Made by a program: the position numbers and the translations under genes | Notes under the pieces: generated by a model | Database searches by the model: none | Told to the model about the DNA's origin: nothing | Seen by the model: only the letters and a program-made list of their open reading frames with translations | Assembly: GCA_004014935.1 (NCBI GenBank) | Contig: CP025321.1 | Location: 434,001 to 498,000, forward strand | Direction: 5' to 3' | Origin: Saccharomycopsis malanga | Lineage: Eukaryota; Ascomycota; Saccharomycetes; Ascoideales; Saccharomycopsidaceae | Length of the DNA stretch: 64,000 bases | Shown: one piece after another, positions 53,522 to 63,821 of the stretch | How the letters are laid out: every line of letters begins with the position of its first letter | Numbering within the stretch: the first letter of the stretch is position 1

Positions 53522-53552
53522 AGGTTATTGCGTTAAAGCAATGCAATAACCT
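53522..53552. other. Perfect 10-bp hairpin
   Basis: AGGTTATTGC (53522-53531) and GCAATAACCT (53543-53552) form a perfect stem with an 11-nt loop. A second, looser inverted repeat (CTCAATA ... TATTGAG, about 53388-53460) lies just upstream. Confidence 0.6.
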
Positions 53553-54701
53553 ATAGTTAGAAGCCAAAAGGTTGGCATTTTACTTATTTAGAATGCGAAT
53601 TAGTTATTACCACAATATTGGTGTCCGGATGCTTTATAGATAGCCATTATGCTAAAAAGAAACTGTGGCCAGATATTGTAGCAAATGCTGATAAAAGGCC
53701 GTCCAGATATGGCGTATCATTGACGAATTAGAATCAAAGACAAAATCCATCAAAATGTTTAATTCCGTAGATAGAGAAACGTTTTTTTCTTTCCGCTTTA
53801 ATTATCACGGCTATTTAGTGCCGCTACTAAGATACGCTATGCTGCCGAGGAAAATCTGGTACTAACCCATACAATATGTCTCAGATCATCTCGGCCCGTC
53901 TGAATGTTTTCTTACTATCATGTAGATATCTTATATTGCACGAGAAATGGAAAGTTTCTCCCTTTCAAATTGATCGAGATCAAATGGTGAGCTTTATAGA
54001 CCTGTGCCGCACTTTACCTAATCAAGTAATTTGGGGACGCTATTGGACTTCCCTTTTGGGCAACGTGCAGGGGGTGTGCGTGTGGGAAACAGGTGTGATT
54101 ATTGGCCAATAAAAATGTTGGTTTGCTGAGAGAGTTTATATTATCAGTTTTGACAACTGATTAGTTGAACAATCTATTGTAGCAAAGAGTAACGTCGAAA
54201 GGATAGTATCGACAAAGTAAAGAATAACCTTGGAAAGCTCTTGTCGAGAAAATGGAATATAGACTCAACACTAAATCAGGTGCCAAATGTATGGCTAACC
54301 TTTTAGCAGCTCTACTAAATTAGCACTAAACTTTGAGCCTCGGGCTGACTGCACCGACCAATAACAATTGTAGAAGCAAATTCTGGTACAAAAGCTTTCA
54401 GTTGACAACACTCACATCAATCTAGTACCCTTGGTGATTTGATGATTGGCAATGTATTGTCAATAGATTTTCCTAACATCCGTCTACAACGCTCCACATT
54501 CTTGGTTGTCACCAACCATCAATCCTGTAGTTGCGTGATGCACCATTACCAATTATTATAATAAACTATAGTTCAATCTGGTTAAAAATCCTATCCGAGT
54601 TGAAATTCAAAAAGTATGTATAATACTGTTTCTTCTTTTCTTAAAGCTTATATCTAATCATTTCCTGTTCACCCCCTTACTGTATAAATCACATGCAGCA
54701 C

Positions 54702-54719
54702 GCATATGTATACATATGC
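54702..54719. other. 18-bp perfect palindrome
   Basis: GCATATGTATACATATGC is self-complementary, followed by TGCG repeats to about 54735. Confidence 0.8.
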
Positions 54720-55903
54720 ATGCGTGCGTGCGTGCTTTTGATTTCATGGCCACTGTCGTTGAGTATCCAAGACAACCTAGTGCAACGCCTGGTTTAACAC
54801 CCCCGGGTCTGGAACTTAGAGAGGCTGTTACCGCATTTACACGCTATTGTTGGCCCACATGTACTTTGACCCTCTTATTTTAGTGTGCGTGGCCCATGGG
54901 TAGTCTATTTTAAAAGATAGGGGCAGTCGAAGGATCCTCGAATCAACGATTAGACTTTTTTTAATGAAAGAAATCACTTTACAACATACACTCAGATAAC
55001 AGATTATGACGACATGTAAAGAAGACTGCACAACGTACCATGACACAACACTGCGCAGATAAAAATATCATAGGCGCACCATGTCTCAAATTGCCCGTAT
55101 CCTATTGTTACATGGCGAAGCTATATAGAGTAAAGCTTGTCCTAACCATAACAGGCACGCATGCCCACGCGCCAATACACCCTGGTTGCCACGTAGCAAC
55201 GATCAAGTTGTGAAACACCTGCTAGTTATGCGGAGCACTGCACCCAGCTGCGGTGTGTATGCACGCACCGTCGAGCTGCATGGCGTCTGGAGCAGTAGGA
55301 GGCTAAACTTTAAACACGATCCAGATTATAGATTTGATAGCTTTTTGTTAGTATAATATATGGTTATTATTGATAGGGTTGATTTATTTTGACCGATTGA
55401 CTGGCGCGCTCTTATTTTTTAAAGCAAAAAACTATAGTATTTTTGCTTGTTTTATTTTTTTTTCTCCTACACTGATTATCACCAACTAGTGTTAATATTG
55501 TTATCATTGTTGTCAGCACTACTATTATTACCACTATTGTATTAGTTTCTCGCCTCTTTTCTTTTTGGCCTCAGACTTTACTCTGTCTTGTTTGAAGCCT
55601 TGATACGGTCTGTCTTCTCAGACACTTTTGATTTCACTTTTAGGGCGAAACTAAAGCACATTATAAATATTCTCTTAATTCCCCCCGATCTGCTTTTTTC
55701 ACTCTCCGAGCCTTATATTTTGTTACAACTATCATACATATAAGTTTGTATATTGTTTACAGTTTCATTTCTTGACTTTTCATTTCGTCCATTCTTACTT
55801 TTAATTCTTTTCTTCACTTTCTTTCTTTCTTCCTTTCTTTCTTGTGTTTCCTCCTGGTATTATTACTCTTTTGATTCATTTCTCTTTCTTTCACTTCTGC
55901 ATA

Positions 55904-57232
55904 ATGAGCGACTTGCCCCAGATCACTTCTACCTTGCCTCCTAGAAAAAGAGCCAAGACTCAAGAGGAAAAGGAACAAAGACGTATTGAGCGTATTCTTA
56001 GAAACAGAAGAGCCGCCCATGCTTCCAGGGAGAAGAAGAGAAAGCATGTTGAGTTTTTGGAGAATTCTGTTCACAAGTTGGAAAACAATATCAAATCTTA
56101 CAAGGCAAAAGAGTCCAAATTAATACAACTTAGTGAGAAATTGCTTGCCAAGGTCAAAACCTTGGGTGGCGATGTTTCTGATTTTGATCTTTCTGTTTTA
56201 CATGAAGATCCTATTCCTGATGTGGAATTGGATCAGCCAATGTTTGATTCTATCAAATCAAATTCCAGAGCATCCACTCCTGTTTCTGATGCTTACATGG
56301 GTGTTAATATTGCCGATGACGAATTAAATATTGATTCAATTGGTTCTGATAATGCCACCAATGACTCTATCACTACTGATGATCCAGCCACTACATTCAT
56401 TTCTCATTCTCTTTCACTGGAATCAACCGTTGCCGCCGATTCTCTTGAAACTGTGCCTTCCGTTGACTCGTCAAACTCAGCCCCTATCTCTGCCAATGTT
56501 GCAGCCACCTCTACCCCATCCATCTCTACACCAGATGACGTGAACACTATCAAAAGCAAAAAACCAAAGGCTTTTGCCAAAAAATCAAAGATCCAAGCGG
56601 TCAAAACCGAAGAGATTGAATCACCAATCCCTACATCTCCTCTTTCAACACCTTTGTTGAAACACGAGTACATTTCTCCTTTTAAATCGGCCTCCGATTC
56701 AAACTCTCTAGTTCAATCCCCAGGCTATATGAGCAGCACTTTGGACATCACCACCAATGATTACATGTCTTCCAACTCCTCTTCATTCAGCGGTGAGTCC
56801 AGATCTTCCCCTGTCAGTAGTGCCGACTCTAGCCCTGATTCAAGTGATACAAACTTGAGTGTTGACGAATATTTGTCAAACTTGACAAACCCATTGTTCT
56901 TGCCAACCGATTATGATAACAATACCAACGTCAAGTCTGAATTCTCAAACTTTTTCAATTTTAACGATAAGGTTGCTGTTCCTAGCTCAACTTATTTAGG
57001 TGAACCTTTCGAAGAAGACCATAGTCAAATTGCCAGTAGCAGGTTGCATAACCCAGCAGCGGTTTATTATGATTTCGCTTTTTAATCATATCCCCCCCTC
57101 CTTTTGGTTGTAATGTCGCATCCGGAATGCTTGACTTCTTCCATTCTCTTTCACTTGGTTATGTCTTTACGGCCCGCAGCGCCAGCTACTCTTTTTGACA
57201 TGGATGATTTTGTTTTATTCGAACAACTGTAA
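55904..57232 (+). CDS. HAC1: bZIP unfolded-protein-response factor Hac1, Ire1-type intron
   Basis: The ATG at 55904 gives MSDLPQITSTLPPRKRAKTQ; upstream in-frame codons back to 55844 lack a Hac1-like sequence. The bZIP is the family's: ERILRNRRAAHASREKKRKH (about 29-48) followed by a leucine zipper. Unspliced, the frame stops at 57085 (393 aa). Hairpin loops CAGCAGC (57054-57060) and CCGCAGC (57174-57180) fit the Ire1 cleavage rule CNG|CNGN. Removing 57057-57176 (120 nt) gives a 402-aa protein whose last 16 residues change from VYYDFAF to PATLFDMDDFVLFEQL, an acidic-hydrophobic tail suited to transactivation. Hac1 drives ER-stress genes. The splice model is inferred from motif, hairpin and open frame. 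Confidence 0.9.
57057..57176 (+). promoter_or_regulatory. Predicted non-spliceosomal HAC1 intron
   Basis: The 5' site is the loop CAGCAGC closed by AACC/GGTT; the 3' site is the loop CCGCAGC closed by GGC/GCC. There is no GT..AG. 120 nt, with a stop codon nine codons past the 5' cut in the unspliced frame. Confidence 0.82.
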
Positions 57233-58592
57233 TTCTTATGGATTTCCATTTGGATTATTTCGAAAAAATTCAATCTTACTTCTTCTTGGTTGCTTGATTT
57301 TTTGATTTTTTGAAAATATAAAAAAAAAAAATACGCAGCAAACGCAACAGCAACTTTATGTTTGATATCATTCGACATCCATATCCACTATAAAACTCTT
57401 TCAACACTCTTTTCAGTATCTCTACATATTCGACAGATATCAATCACTTTATGGTCCCCTAATAAGCATTCCAATTATCGCGAAATCAATGTGGCGCGCC
57501 AACCTCACCGGCTGCGACTGGGTTTCTTTGCTGATATTATGGTGTGTCAATTATGATCATGTCAGATCGGTTGTTGGATAATGTGGGGTCTTCAAATCGA
57601 CTTTCGGAAGAGTTTTGTAGGGATGCTTATGGCATGGTCAATGGTTTCCAACTACGATTTTGATTTTCTTGGGAAATTCGCTTTTTATACCGGTTTTTAG
57701 TTGGTTGGACAAGTCTTAATGATTTTTTTATTCTCAACATGTCTTACTTGGTCATGACTTTTTTTCAAAAACATTTTTTTTTCTCCATTATATTTCTAGT
57801 ATCATGTCTTATAAGTCTCTATTTTTTATTACAAGTGTTCTCACTAGTACTTATTGTTTTTTTCTGCTCCTAAACCTGTCATCTACACTTTATTTCTTGT
57901 TTGTATAAAACATAACTACTATTATAACTACAATTTATTACAGTCATCTAGAAATCCTACACTTGCTACATTTTGTTTTCATCTGCTGTAAATGTTTTAA
58001 CAAAGCAAAGTCTGTTACTATGAAATTCAGAGAAACGATTTTATTCATTCACTAAAAGGAGTCCTCATTGTTCTTGGTGAGATTTTTAAATCAAAAGTTT
58101 ATGATATTTGAAAGAACATGAGGGCTAAAGGATTATAAAATAAGGATGTGCTACTGCCCAAATGTATATGAAATAACCTATCATTGATAATAATAGGTAT
58201 ATACATGAATGTATATACCTGCAACATTATCAGAAACATTTATAAATGACGACCATACAATTTTCCAAGAAATCGCCAAGTTTTCAGACAATCAACTTGC
58301 TTTTAATAATGTATGAGCTTGAAAACTATTGGGCTAGATTAGCTACAGATGAATCAATAAAACCATATAAATTATGCAATCTGGAAATCAAAGAAAGCGC
58401 CCGATAAAACAAAGCAATAAAAAGATGATGAAAAAAGACAAAGCCAAAACCAAAGCCAAAACCAAAGCCAAAGCCAAAACTAAAACTAAAATCAGAACCC
58501 AAGAAAAATATAGCAACACCAAAACAAACCTATAAAATTGAAAATAAAAAAAGATAAAGAGAAAAAAATGATTGAAAAAGAAGGGCAAAAGG
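57233..58592. other. Convergent intergenic region HAC1/PZF1
   Basis: 1.36 kb, very T-rich after HAC1. A 6/12-bp repeat (aaagccaaaacc) occupies about 58438-58492 near the PZF1 end. No gene is recognised. Confidence 0.55.
58438..58492. repeat. 6/12-bp tandem repeat
   Basis: Units of aaagcc and aaaacc alternate, about 100 bp beyond the PZF1 stop codon. Confidence 0.8.
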
Positions 58593-60170
58593 TCAAAACT
58601 CTTTTCTGCCACACATTTTACTCATTGATGCCAATGCTTCAGCAGCTTCGGATCTTGCAAAAGTGTCATCATCAGTTGTTTTATTTGAAGAAAAAGTCGA
58701 ATTAAAATCTAGAGGTACAATCTTTGCAGATTCCAGAGTTGATGCATCCAAAATTGCCCTTGCTTGCTGCCTTTTGTTATCATGCCAATTCAAATGTCTG
58801 CGTAAATCGTAATCGTTTTTGAACATTCTATGACAGTTTGTGTATTTGCATTGTAATGTTTTTACTGTCTTTTCGCCCATGGAAGAGATAATATCAAAAA
58901 CTGACAGCTGCAGACGACTGAGAATGTCACTAATAGAACTGCGAGAACGTGTAGAGGAATCACTAACACATCCGTCTTCATTTTCGTTGAAAAAAGTGGG
59001 ATCAATAGAATTTTCCTCATTCTTATCTCTTTCCATACTGGCTATTTCATCTGCCTTGAAAGATTCATTGTTCTCCTCTCTTTCCATACCGACTGTTTCA
59101 TCTTCCTTGAAAGATTCCTCTGAATCATGCAATGAATCTGGAATTTGACTATCTTTATGGTCTTTCTGATAGTGCTCCAACAAATTTGATTTCTTCTGAA
59201 ATGCACTAGGACATTCTTTACAATTCCATATTCGAATAGTCTTTGTCTCGTCGTGAATAATCATATGCATCCGCAAACCAGCCTCGCCTACACATGGTCT
59301 GCTGCAAAGACTACACTTGATCTTTGGATGTTCTGTTTTGATATGGAATTGCAAAGCACTCCATGTTTTGAATACAGATGCGCAGTTTCCATGGGTACAC
59401 TGATACGCTGGAGCCAGACCGTGTGCTTTTTCCCTATGGTTGGCCAATCGGTATGGTCTACTGAAATCCTTGCCGCAATCTTTGCAAGTCAACTTATTTT
59501 CGTGAACTGCCAAAATATGGTTTTTCAACTGGTTGTTCTTGTAAAAGGAGACCTCGCAGTTTTCAAAGGAGCATTTGAACGACTTGTAGTGTGTGATTTC
59601 GTGTCTTTTCAAATGCTGTCGTGTGTTGACGCCTTTTCCGCATATCTTGCAACTGAATGGCTTTTCTGAGCCAACTTTATGGGACAAGACATGTACATTT
59701 AAATGTGATTTCCGATAAAATGCTTTATCGCATCCAACCTCTTGACATTTGAATGGTCGGACATTCTCATGGCTACGCTTGTGCTGCTCCAACAATGAGG
59801 GTTTCGTGTATGATTTTTGGCAACCATTGTAATCGCACACATACGGTCTTGACCGAGAAACAGATGATGAACGAGAACTAGCAGGAGAAGACGAAGAAGG
59901 TGATCGTGGTGGTGTTCCTGAAAGAGACGAAGCCATTGAAGGAACATTCGATGCCATAAGTTCTTCATCGATATTAGTGACTCTGATATCATTATCAAGA
60001 ACATTCAGACTATCACTTTTCAAATTATTTTCTTTCAAAGGCTTTGATTCACATATTTCCCCACCTTCTAACTGAAATTTGATAATCTTTTGCAACTTCA
60101 TTACCCCAACATACTCCTCGTCCATCTTCCGCTTCTTGCCAAGCCCATCTAGTATCTTTTTGTCCGTCAT
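58593..60170 (-). CDS. PZF1: Transcription factor IIIA
   Basis: 525 aa from the ATG at 60170. Nine C2H2 zinc fingers: eight nearly contiguous between about residues 108 and 345 (first YVCDYNGCQKSYTKPSLLEQ.., eighth WNCKECPSAFQKKSNLLEHY), then a Ser/Glu-rich linker of roughly 90 residues and a ninth finger near 437-462 (LQCKYTNCHRMFKNDYDLRR). Nine fingers with a long spacer before the last is the arrangement of yeast TFIIIA, which binds the 5S rRNA gene and recruits TFIIIC. It is divergent from RPB6 across 264 bp, the same pair and orientation as YPR186C/YPR187W. Confidence 0.95.
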   Translation of the reverse strand: MTDKKILDGLGKKRKMDEEYVGVMKLQKIIKFQLEGGEICESKPLKENNLKSDSLNVLDNDIRVTNIDEELMASNVPSMASSLSGTPPRSPSSSSPASSRSSSVSRSRPYVCDYNGCQKSYTKPSLLEQHKRSHENVRPFKCQEVGCDKAFYRKSHLNVHVLSHKVGSEKPFSCKICGKGVNTRQHLKRHEITHYKSFKCSFENCEVSFYKNNQLKNHILAVHENKLTCKDCGKDFSRPYRLANHREKAHGLAPAYQCTHGNCASVFKTWSALQFHIKTEHPKIKCSLCSRPCVGEAGLRMHMIIHDETKTIRIWNCKECPSAFQKKSNLLEHYQKDHKDSQIPDSLHDSEESFKEDETVGMEREENNESFKADEIASMERDKNEENSIDPTFFNENEDGCVSDSSTRSRSSISDILSRLQLSVFDIISSMGEKTVKTLQCKYTNCHRMFKNDYDLRRHLNWHDNKRQQARAILDASTLESAKIVPLDFNSTFSSNKTTDDDTFARSEAAEALASMSKMCGRKEF

Positions 60171-60434
60171 CTTACGTATCCAACGCACAAATGGCCTCTA
60201 TACCTAAAGCACTCTATCTATAATATACTTTGCCCTTTATTATACCAGACATTATAGACGGAAATATCAAAAATTTTCAGCTTAGTAATCATGTAAGTAC
60301 AGCTTAGTCAGCGAAAAATTTCAAACTTTTCATAATGAAAAATCTGATTATGTAGAGAAGAGCAGAGAAAAAATAATCAACATTATCTGTGTTATAAGTT
60401 GGAGGAGATAATATAAGTGTATTTAGGGTATAAA
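60171..60434. promoter_or_regulatory. Shared divergent PZF1/RPB6 promoter
   Basis: 264 bp between two start codons of genes serving RNA polymerases. AT-rich, with no named operator recognised. Confidence 0.5.
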
Positions 60435-60994
60435 ATGTCGGACAACGAGGATAAGTAAGTGAATTTATTTTATAATGAGTTTTTTTTTTTTGAGACGCAT
60501 GATGAGGAAGTTAGGATATATGTACCAAAGCATAATGTTGGAATTAATAAAAACTAACATTTGATAGTTATGGTGGGGCTGAAAACTTTGATGATTACGA
60601 AGATGACCATTTTTCCGATGACGACAATTTTGTAGAGCCTTCAGCTGCAGGAGAAAACGGCGAGCAAAACATAGACGAGGAGTTTACAAGCGATGTCCAG
60701 CAGCAACAGAAACAGATTAAGAAGACAATAAAAGACTTGGCCATCCCAAAGGATCAGAGAACCACAACGCCATACATGACAAAATACGAAAGAGCCAGAA
60801 TATTAGGCACCAGGGCATTGCAAATCTCAATGAATGCCCCAGTGCTAGTAGATATTGAAGGTGAAACGGACCCGCTTCAGATTGCCATGAAGGAATTATC
60901 CCAAAGAAAGATACCTTTGGTGATCAGAAGATACTTACCAGATGGAAGTTATGAGGATTGGGGGTGTGACGAGTTGATTGTTGACCATTTTTAG
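60435..60994 (+). CDS. RPO26: RNA polymerase I/II/III shared subunit Rpb6, two exons
   Basis: 148 aa from exons 60435-60454 (20 nt) and 60568-60994. The 113-nt intron has donor GTAAGT, AACTAACAT branch and TAG acceptor. Splicing gives [20 protein letters not shown], an acidic N-terminus. The conserved core follows: [40 protein letters not shown] and [19 protein letters not shown]. cerevisiae RPO26 also has an intron just after the first few codons. The subunit stabilises the clamp in all three nuclear polymerases. Confidence 0.97.
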
Positions 60995-61290
60995 GTGCTG
61001 TAGAGCGTAACTACTCAGTCGGTATCATATTTTGAAGTTGACTGTAATCAAACAGTTTAACTAGCACTTTAGTGATTGAAAACAAAATGACTCTTGACAC
61101 ATTTATCTTTCATTTTTCTTCTCTTTGTCATGTTTTGTACTGTAATATTTTTTTTAACTATCTCATTTTCATTCAACTTTTTCAATAAAAGCCTTTTGTT
61201 CAATATTCAATTTGTATGATGGTATAAAATTGTTGTAAACCAAGAAATGTTTAGGATGACATTTGTATTTTTACATGGTATAAAATATTT

Positions 61291-61364
61291 GCTTTACCAA
61301 GTCCCTTTAGACATAGAGTATATACGGAACTTATACGTACAGGGTTTGAAATATGAGATGATTA
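61291..61364 (+). repeat. S1 3'-end fragment
   Basis: CTTTACCAAGTCCCTTTAGA, then degraded GTATATACGGAACTTATACG and GGGTTTGAAATATGAGATG; 5'-truncated with a T-rich tail. Confidence 0.82.
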
Positions 61365-61722
61365 TTTTTATGATTTTTATATTTTTATAAATTTTATTTT
61401 TTTTTTATTATTTTTATAATTATATTGGAGATAGTATTATTTTCATTTTTCAAATTTATGTTTTGGTAATTGCAACTTTTTATGAAAGTGGCAGTTAAAA
61501 AGTTTCCTGTCAAATTGTAATCATGTTCATTGTATAGTGTTATTCTTGAATTGATAATTATTAGTTTCAAGGTAAACTGTTTGATGCCAATTTTTCAAAA
61601 CCATTCAAAGCAAATAGTTTGTATAGTTGATCATGGCAAAAACGTATCGTTTCCATCAATCAATTCAACTTTTTATGAACAAAAAACACATCTATAATGG
61701 TTGAAACTTGCAAAGTGCAATA

Positions 61723-61757
61723 TTCATATATTTCTCGCCCAGTATATACCATTCGTA
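61723..61757 (-). repeat. Possible S1 3'-end remnant
   Basis: ATATATTTCTCGCCCAGTAT and CATTCGTA resemble the minus-strand S1 end, but the match is short. Confidence 0.4.
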
Positions 61758-62079
61758 CTTGATATCATAGATCTTTCCGGAACCTACCACTTTACTAAAT
61801 ACAACTATCAAAAAGAGGAATATGACGGCTTTATTGTAAAAAACAAAACTATTAAAAATGAATGAGAAAAAAACAGGAAAAAACTGCACAACTTTTTTCA
61901 ACTCTTTTTATTTTCAAATGATGTTGTAACCCATGCCTAGCGGGAAGCACAATCACTATTCTTCTGTTGGTGGACTAAACGAACTATTACACAACTGAAG
62001 AATAGGAGATATACATGTGATTTTTTCTTTATATATTATGCATTATTGAAAAGAGAAAGAGGAGATTGAGTCTGATTTA

Positions 62080-63147
62080 TTAGAGTTCTTCAGCATAAGG
62101 CAATTCACTGGTATTACCGAGGGCCACGTAGGAGAATTTGCCCAAGGAAAAATCATTGACGTTGGAAACAGTTGGGATTTGAGTGTGAGGGGCAGATTCG
62201 CCAGCTACAGCCAACTTGGTCTTGGTCAATTCGGCGTAATCAGAGGTTTGTACGCCTGATTTCAAAGCAGAAGATATGGATTTGATGGTGGCAGCTACAG
62301 TAGGAGCAGAGTCGCCAGAAGCAACAACACTGAACAAACCAACGTCAGAATACTTGTGGACAGCAGCCTTGACGTCGAAATTCTCAATCAAGTAAGTGGC
62401 GACGGTTTCGTAAAGACCAAATTCTTCTGGCTTGATGGCAGCACCAATAGCAGCAGCATTGCCAGCAGTAGATCTGACTCTAACTTCCTGTGCGGTTTGT
62501 TTGACAGGATCAGTCAACTTAGAACCCTCGGCCAAGTCGTACAAAGCAGATTCGTTGACAAACTTGCCCAAAGCAGACTCTTCGATGCCAGAACCAATAA
62601 TTTCAATGTTGGATTTGGTAAAAGCTTTGGATGCGTATGCCTTGACGTCTTCCAAAGAGATCTTGGCAATGTTGTCGTATAAAAGAGGCTTGGCCAACCC
62701 ATTTCTGAAAGTGGCAGCATGAAGAGCCTCAAGAGCCTGGTATTCAGGGCATGAAGAAGCAGTGGAATAGTCGTGTTTAACAGCAGGCAAAACAGTTTCA
62801 GTCAACTCGTGGATCTTATACTCTGTCTGAGCAATGACGTCGGCCAAAGAGTTGACAAAATATGGCAAATCTTGTTTTTGGAAGGTGGCAGATAAAAGAA
62901 TAGAATCTCTGGTGACAGAAGAGTTGTAAAAACCGCCCAACAATTCGGCTTCTCTGGCAAATCTCAAGGCAGACTTCTTGTGGGTGTTCTGGTAATTGAA
63001 TCTGGACAACACATGGGAAAGTCCATCCTTCTCAGCGTATCTGGAACCCGCATTGACCTTCACAATCAACTTGGATAAATATCCCTCAGAATTACTGGTA
63101 GAAACTTTCAAACCGTTGACGGCGGTGGAATATGAACGACTCAACAT
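62080..63147 (-). CDS. QCR2: Cytochrome bc1 complex core protein 2
   Basis: 355 aa, ATG at 63147 (S. cerevisiae Qcr2 368). MLSRSYSTAVNGLKVSTSN is a mitochondrial-type N-terminus. The M16-peptidase-like fold follows: LIVKVNAGSRYAEKDGLSHV, REAELLGGFYNSSVTRDSIL, and a second half with GLFSVVASGDSAPTVAATIK. The active-site HxxEH is absent, as expected for core protein 2, which is structural. It is located in the inner mitochondrial membrane complex III. A CCAAT box lies on the gene's strand at 63337-63341, in keeping with HAP-complex control of respiratory genes (inferred). Confidence 0.96.
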   Translation of the reverse strand: MLSRSYSTAVNGLKVSTSNSEGYLSKLIVKVNAGSRYAEKDGLSHVLSRFNYQNTHKKSALRFAREAELLGGFYNSSVTRDSILLSATFQKQDLPYFVNSLADVIAQTEYKIHELTETVLPAVKHDYSTASSCPEYQALEALHAATFRNGLAKPLLYDNIAKISLEDVKAYASKAFTKSNIEIIGSGIEESALGKFVNESALYDLAEGSKLTDPVKQTAQEVRVRSTAGNAAAIGAAIKPEEFGLYETVATYLIENFDVKAAVHKYSDVGLFSVVASGDSAPTVAATIKSISSALKSGVQTSDYAELTKTKLAVAGESAPHTQIPTVSNVNDFSLGKFSYVALGNTSELPYAEEL

Positions 63148-63336
63148 TGTTTTTCTTTGTACAAATATCTTCTGTTATTTCGGCGTGGCGCTCCACAATT
63201 CACTTGCAAATGTCAAACAACTCGTTATGTATACTTTGTTAGCTCTAAAGGCACCCTCCACTTAGTATCAGAAATCTTCACTACATAGCACTGCTCAAAT
63301 AGAGACGAAAAAATGCTGAGATTTTAAAATGATCTG

Positions 63337-63341
63337 ATTGG
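63337..63341 (-). promoter_or_regulatory. CCAAT box upstream of QCR2
   Basis: CCAAT on the coding strand about 190 bp before the ATG, a usual position for Hap2/3/5 binding in respiratory genes. A five-base motif alone is weak. Confidence 0.4.
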
Positions 63342-63644
63342 ATTTCCCACCTTCCGCAGGGTTACCCGTGGCTTCCCTACCATTACATGGTTCCGCCGCT
63401 GTGGTATGTCCTAGTGTATATAAAGTTGTCAATTAAGACGTTTCAAGACAAGAATAGAATTTAAATGTAGCTGATGGATGGTTTTTAAAACCATCTTATA
63501 GGGTGGTTGTGATTTTTTAGTGAGAAAACTAGTGTAGAAAACTTTTTACACACAGACGAAAAAGATAGCAAGGCAATTATTCGACAAGTTTGTAATCACT
63601 TGCCCATGCTTGACAAGTAATACATAAACCTTTCAAAAATAATT

Positions 63645-63744
63645 GACTTCCAAAAGTAGAGAATTTCACATTGGTTGGGAAAAGGCAAAAAAATGTCTTC
63701 CAAAAATAGAGCATTTCACATTGGTTGAAAAAAGGTAAAAAAAA
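63645..63744. repeat. 50-bp direct duplication beside tRNA-Val
   Basis: 63645-63694 and 63695-63744 are close copies (ACTTCCAAAAGTAGAG.. and TCTTCCAAAAATAGAG.., each with TTTCACATTGGTTG). The second copy supplies the A-run that acts as tRNA-Val terminator on the minus strand. Confidence 0.85.
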
Positions 63745-63747
63745 GAA

Positions 63748-63821
63748 TGATTTCGCCCAGGATCGAACTGGGGACGTTCTGCGTGTTAAGCAGATACCAT
63801 AACCAACTAGACCACGGAACC
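63748..63821 (-). tRNA. tRNA-Val(AAC)
   Basis: 74 nt, no intron. The acceptor GGTTCCG pairs with CGAAATC through G-T wobble; D-arm GTCTAGTTGGTTATGG; anticodon arm TCTGC-TTAACAC-GCAGA with AAC (complement 63785-63787); T-arm CCCCAGTTCGATCCTGGG. Nearly identical to yeast tRNA-Val(AAC). A T-run terminator lies at 63736-63744 on the minus strand. Confidence 0.97.

Larger units (their letters stand above)
52823..55903. other. 3 kb intergenic region upstream of HAC1
   Basis: No supported gene; short ATG-started frames such as 53876-54112 (78 aa) match nothing I know. It contains an S1 fragment (53054-53114), a perfect hairpin (53522-53552), an 18-bp palindrome with TGCG repeats (54702-54735), and a long pyrimidine-rich stretch at 55660-55900 that is probably the HAC1 promoter and 5' UTR. 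It is large enough to hide an ncRNA gene. Confidence 0.5.
60995..62079. other. Convergent intergenic region RPB6/QCR2
   Basis: 1.1 kb, extremely T-rich around 61370-61440. It contains S1 fragments at 61291 and possibly 61723, and no gene. Confidence 0.6.

Noticed and set aside
53876-54112. 78-codon ATG-started frame in the HAC1 upstream region
   Set aside because: No known motif; short frames of this size are expected by chance in 3 kb of AT-rich DNA.
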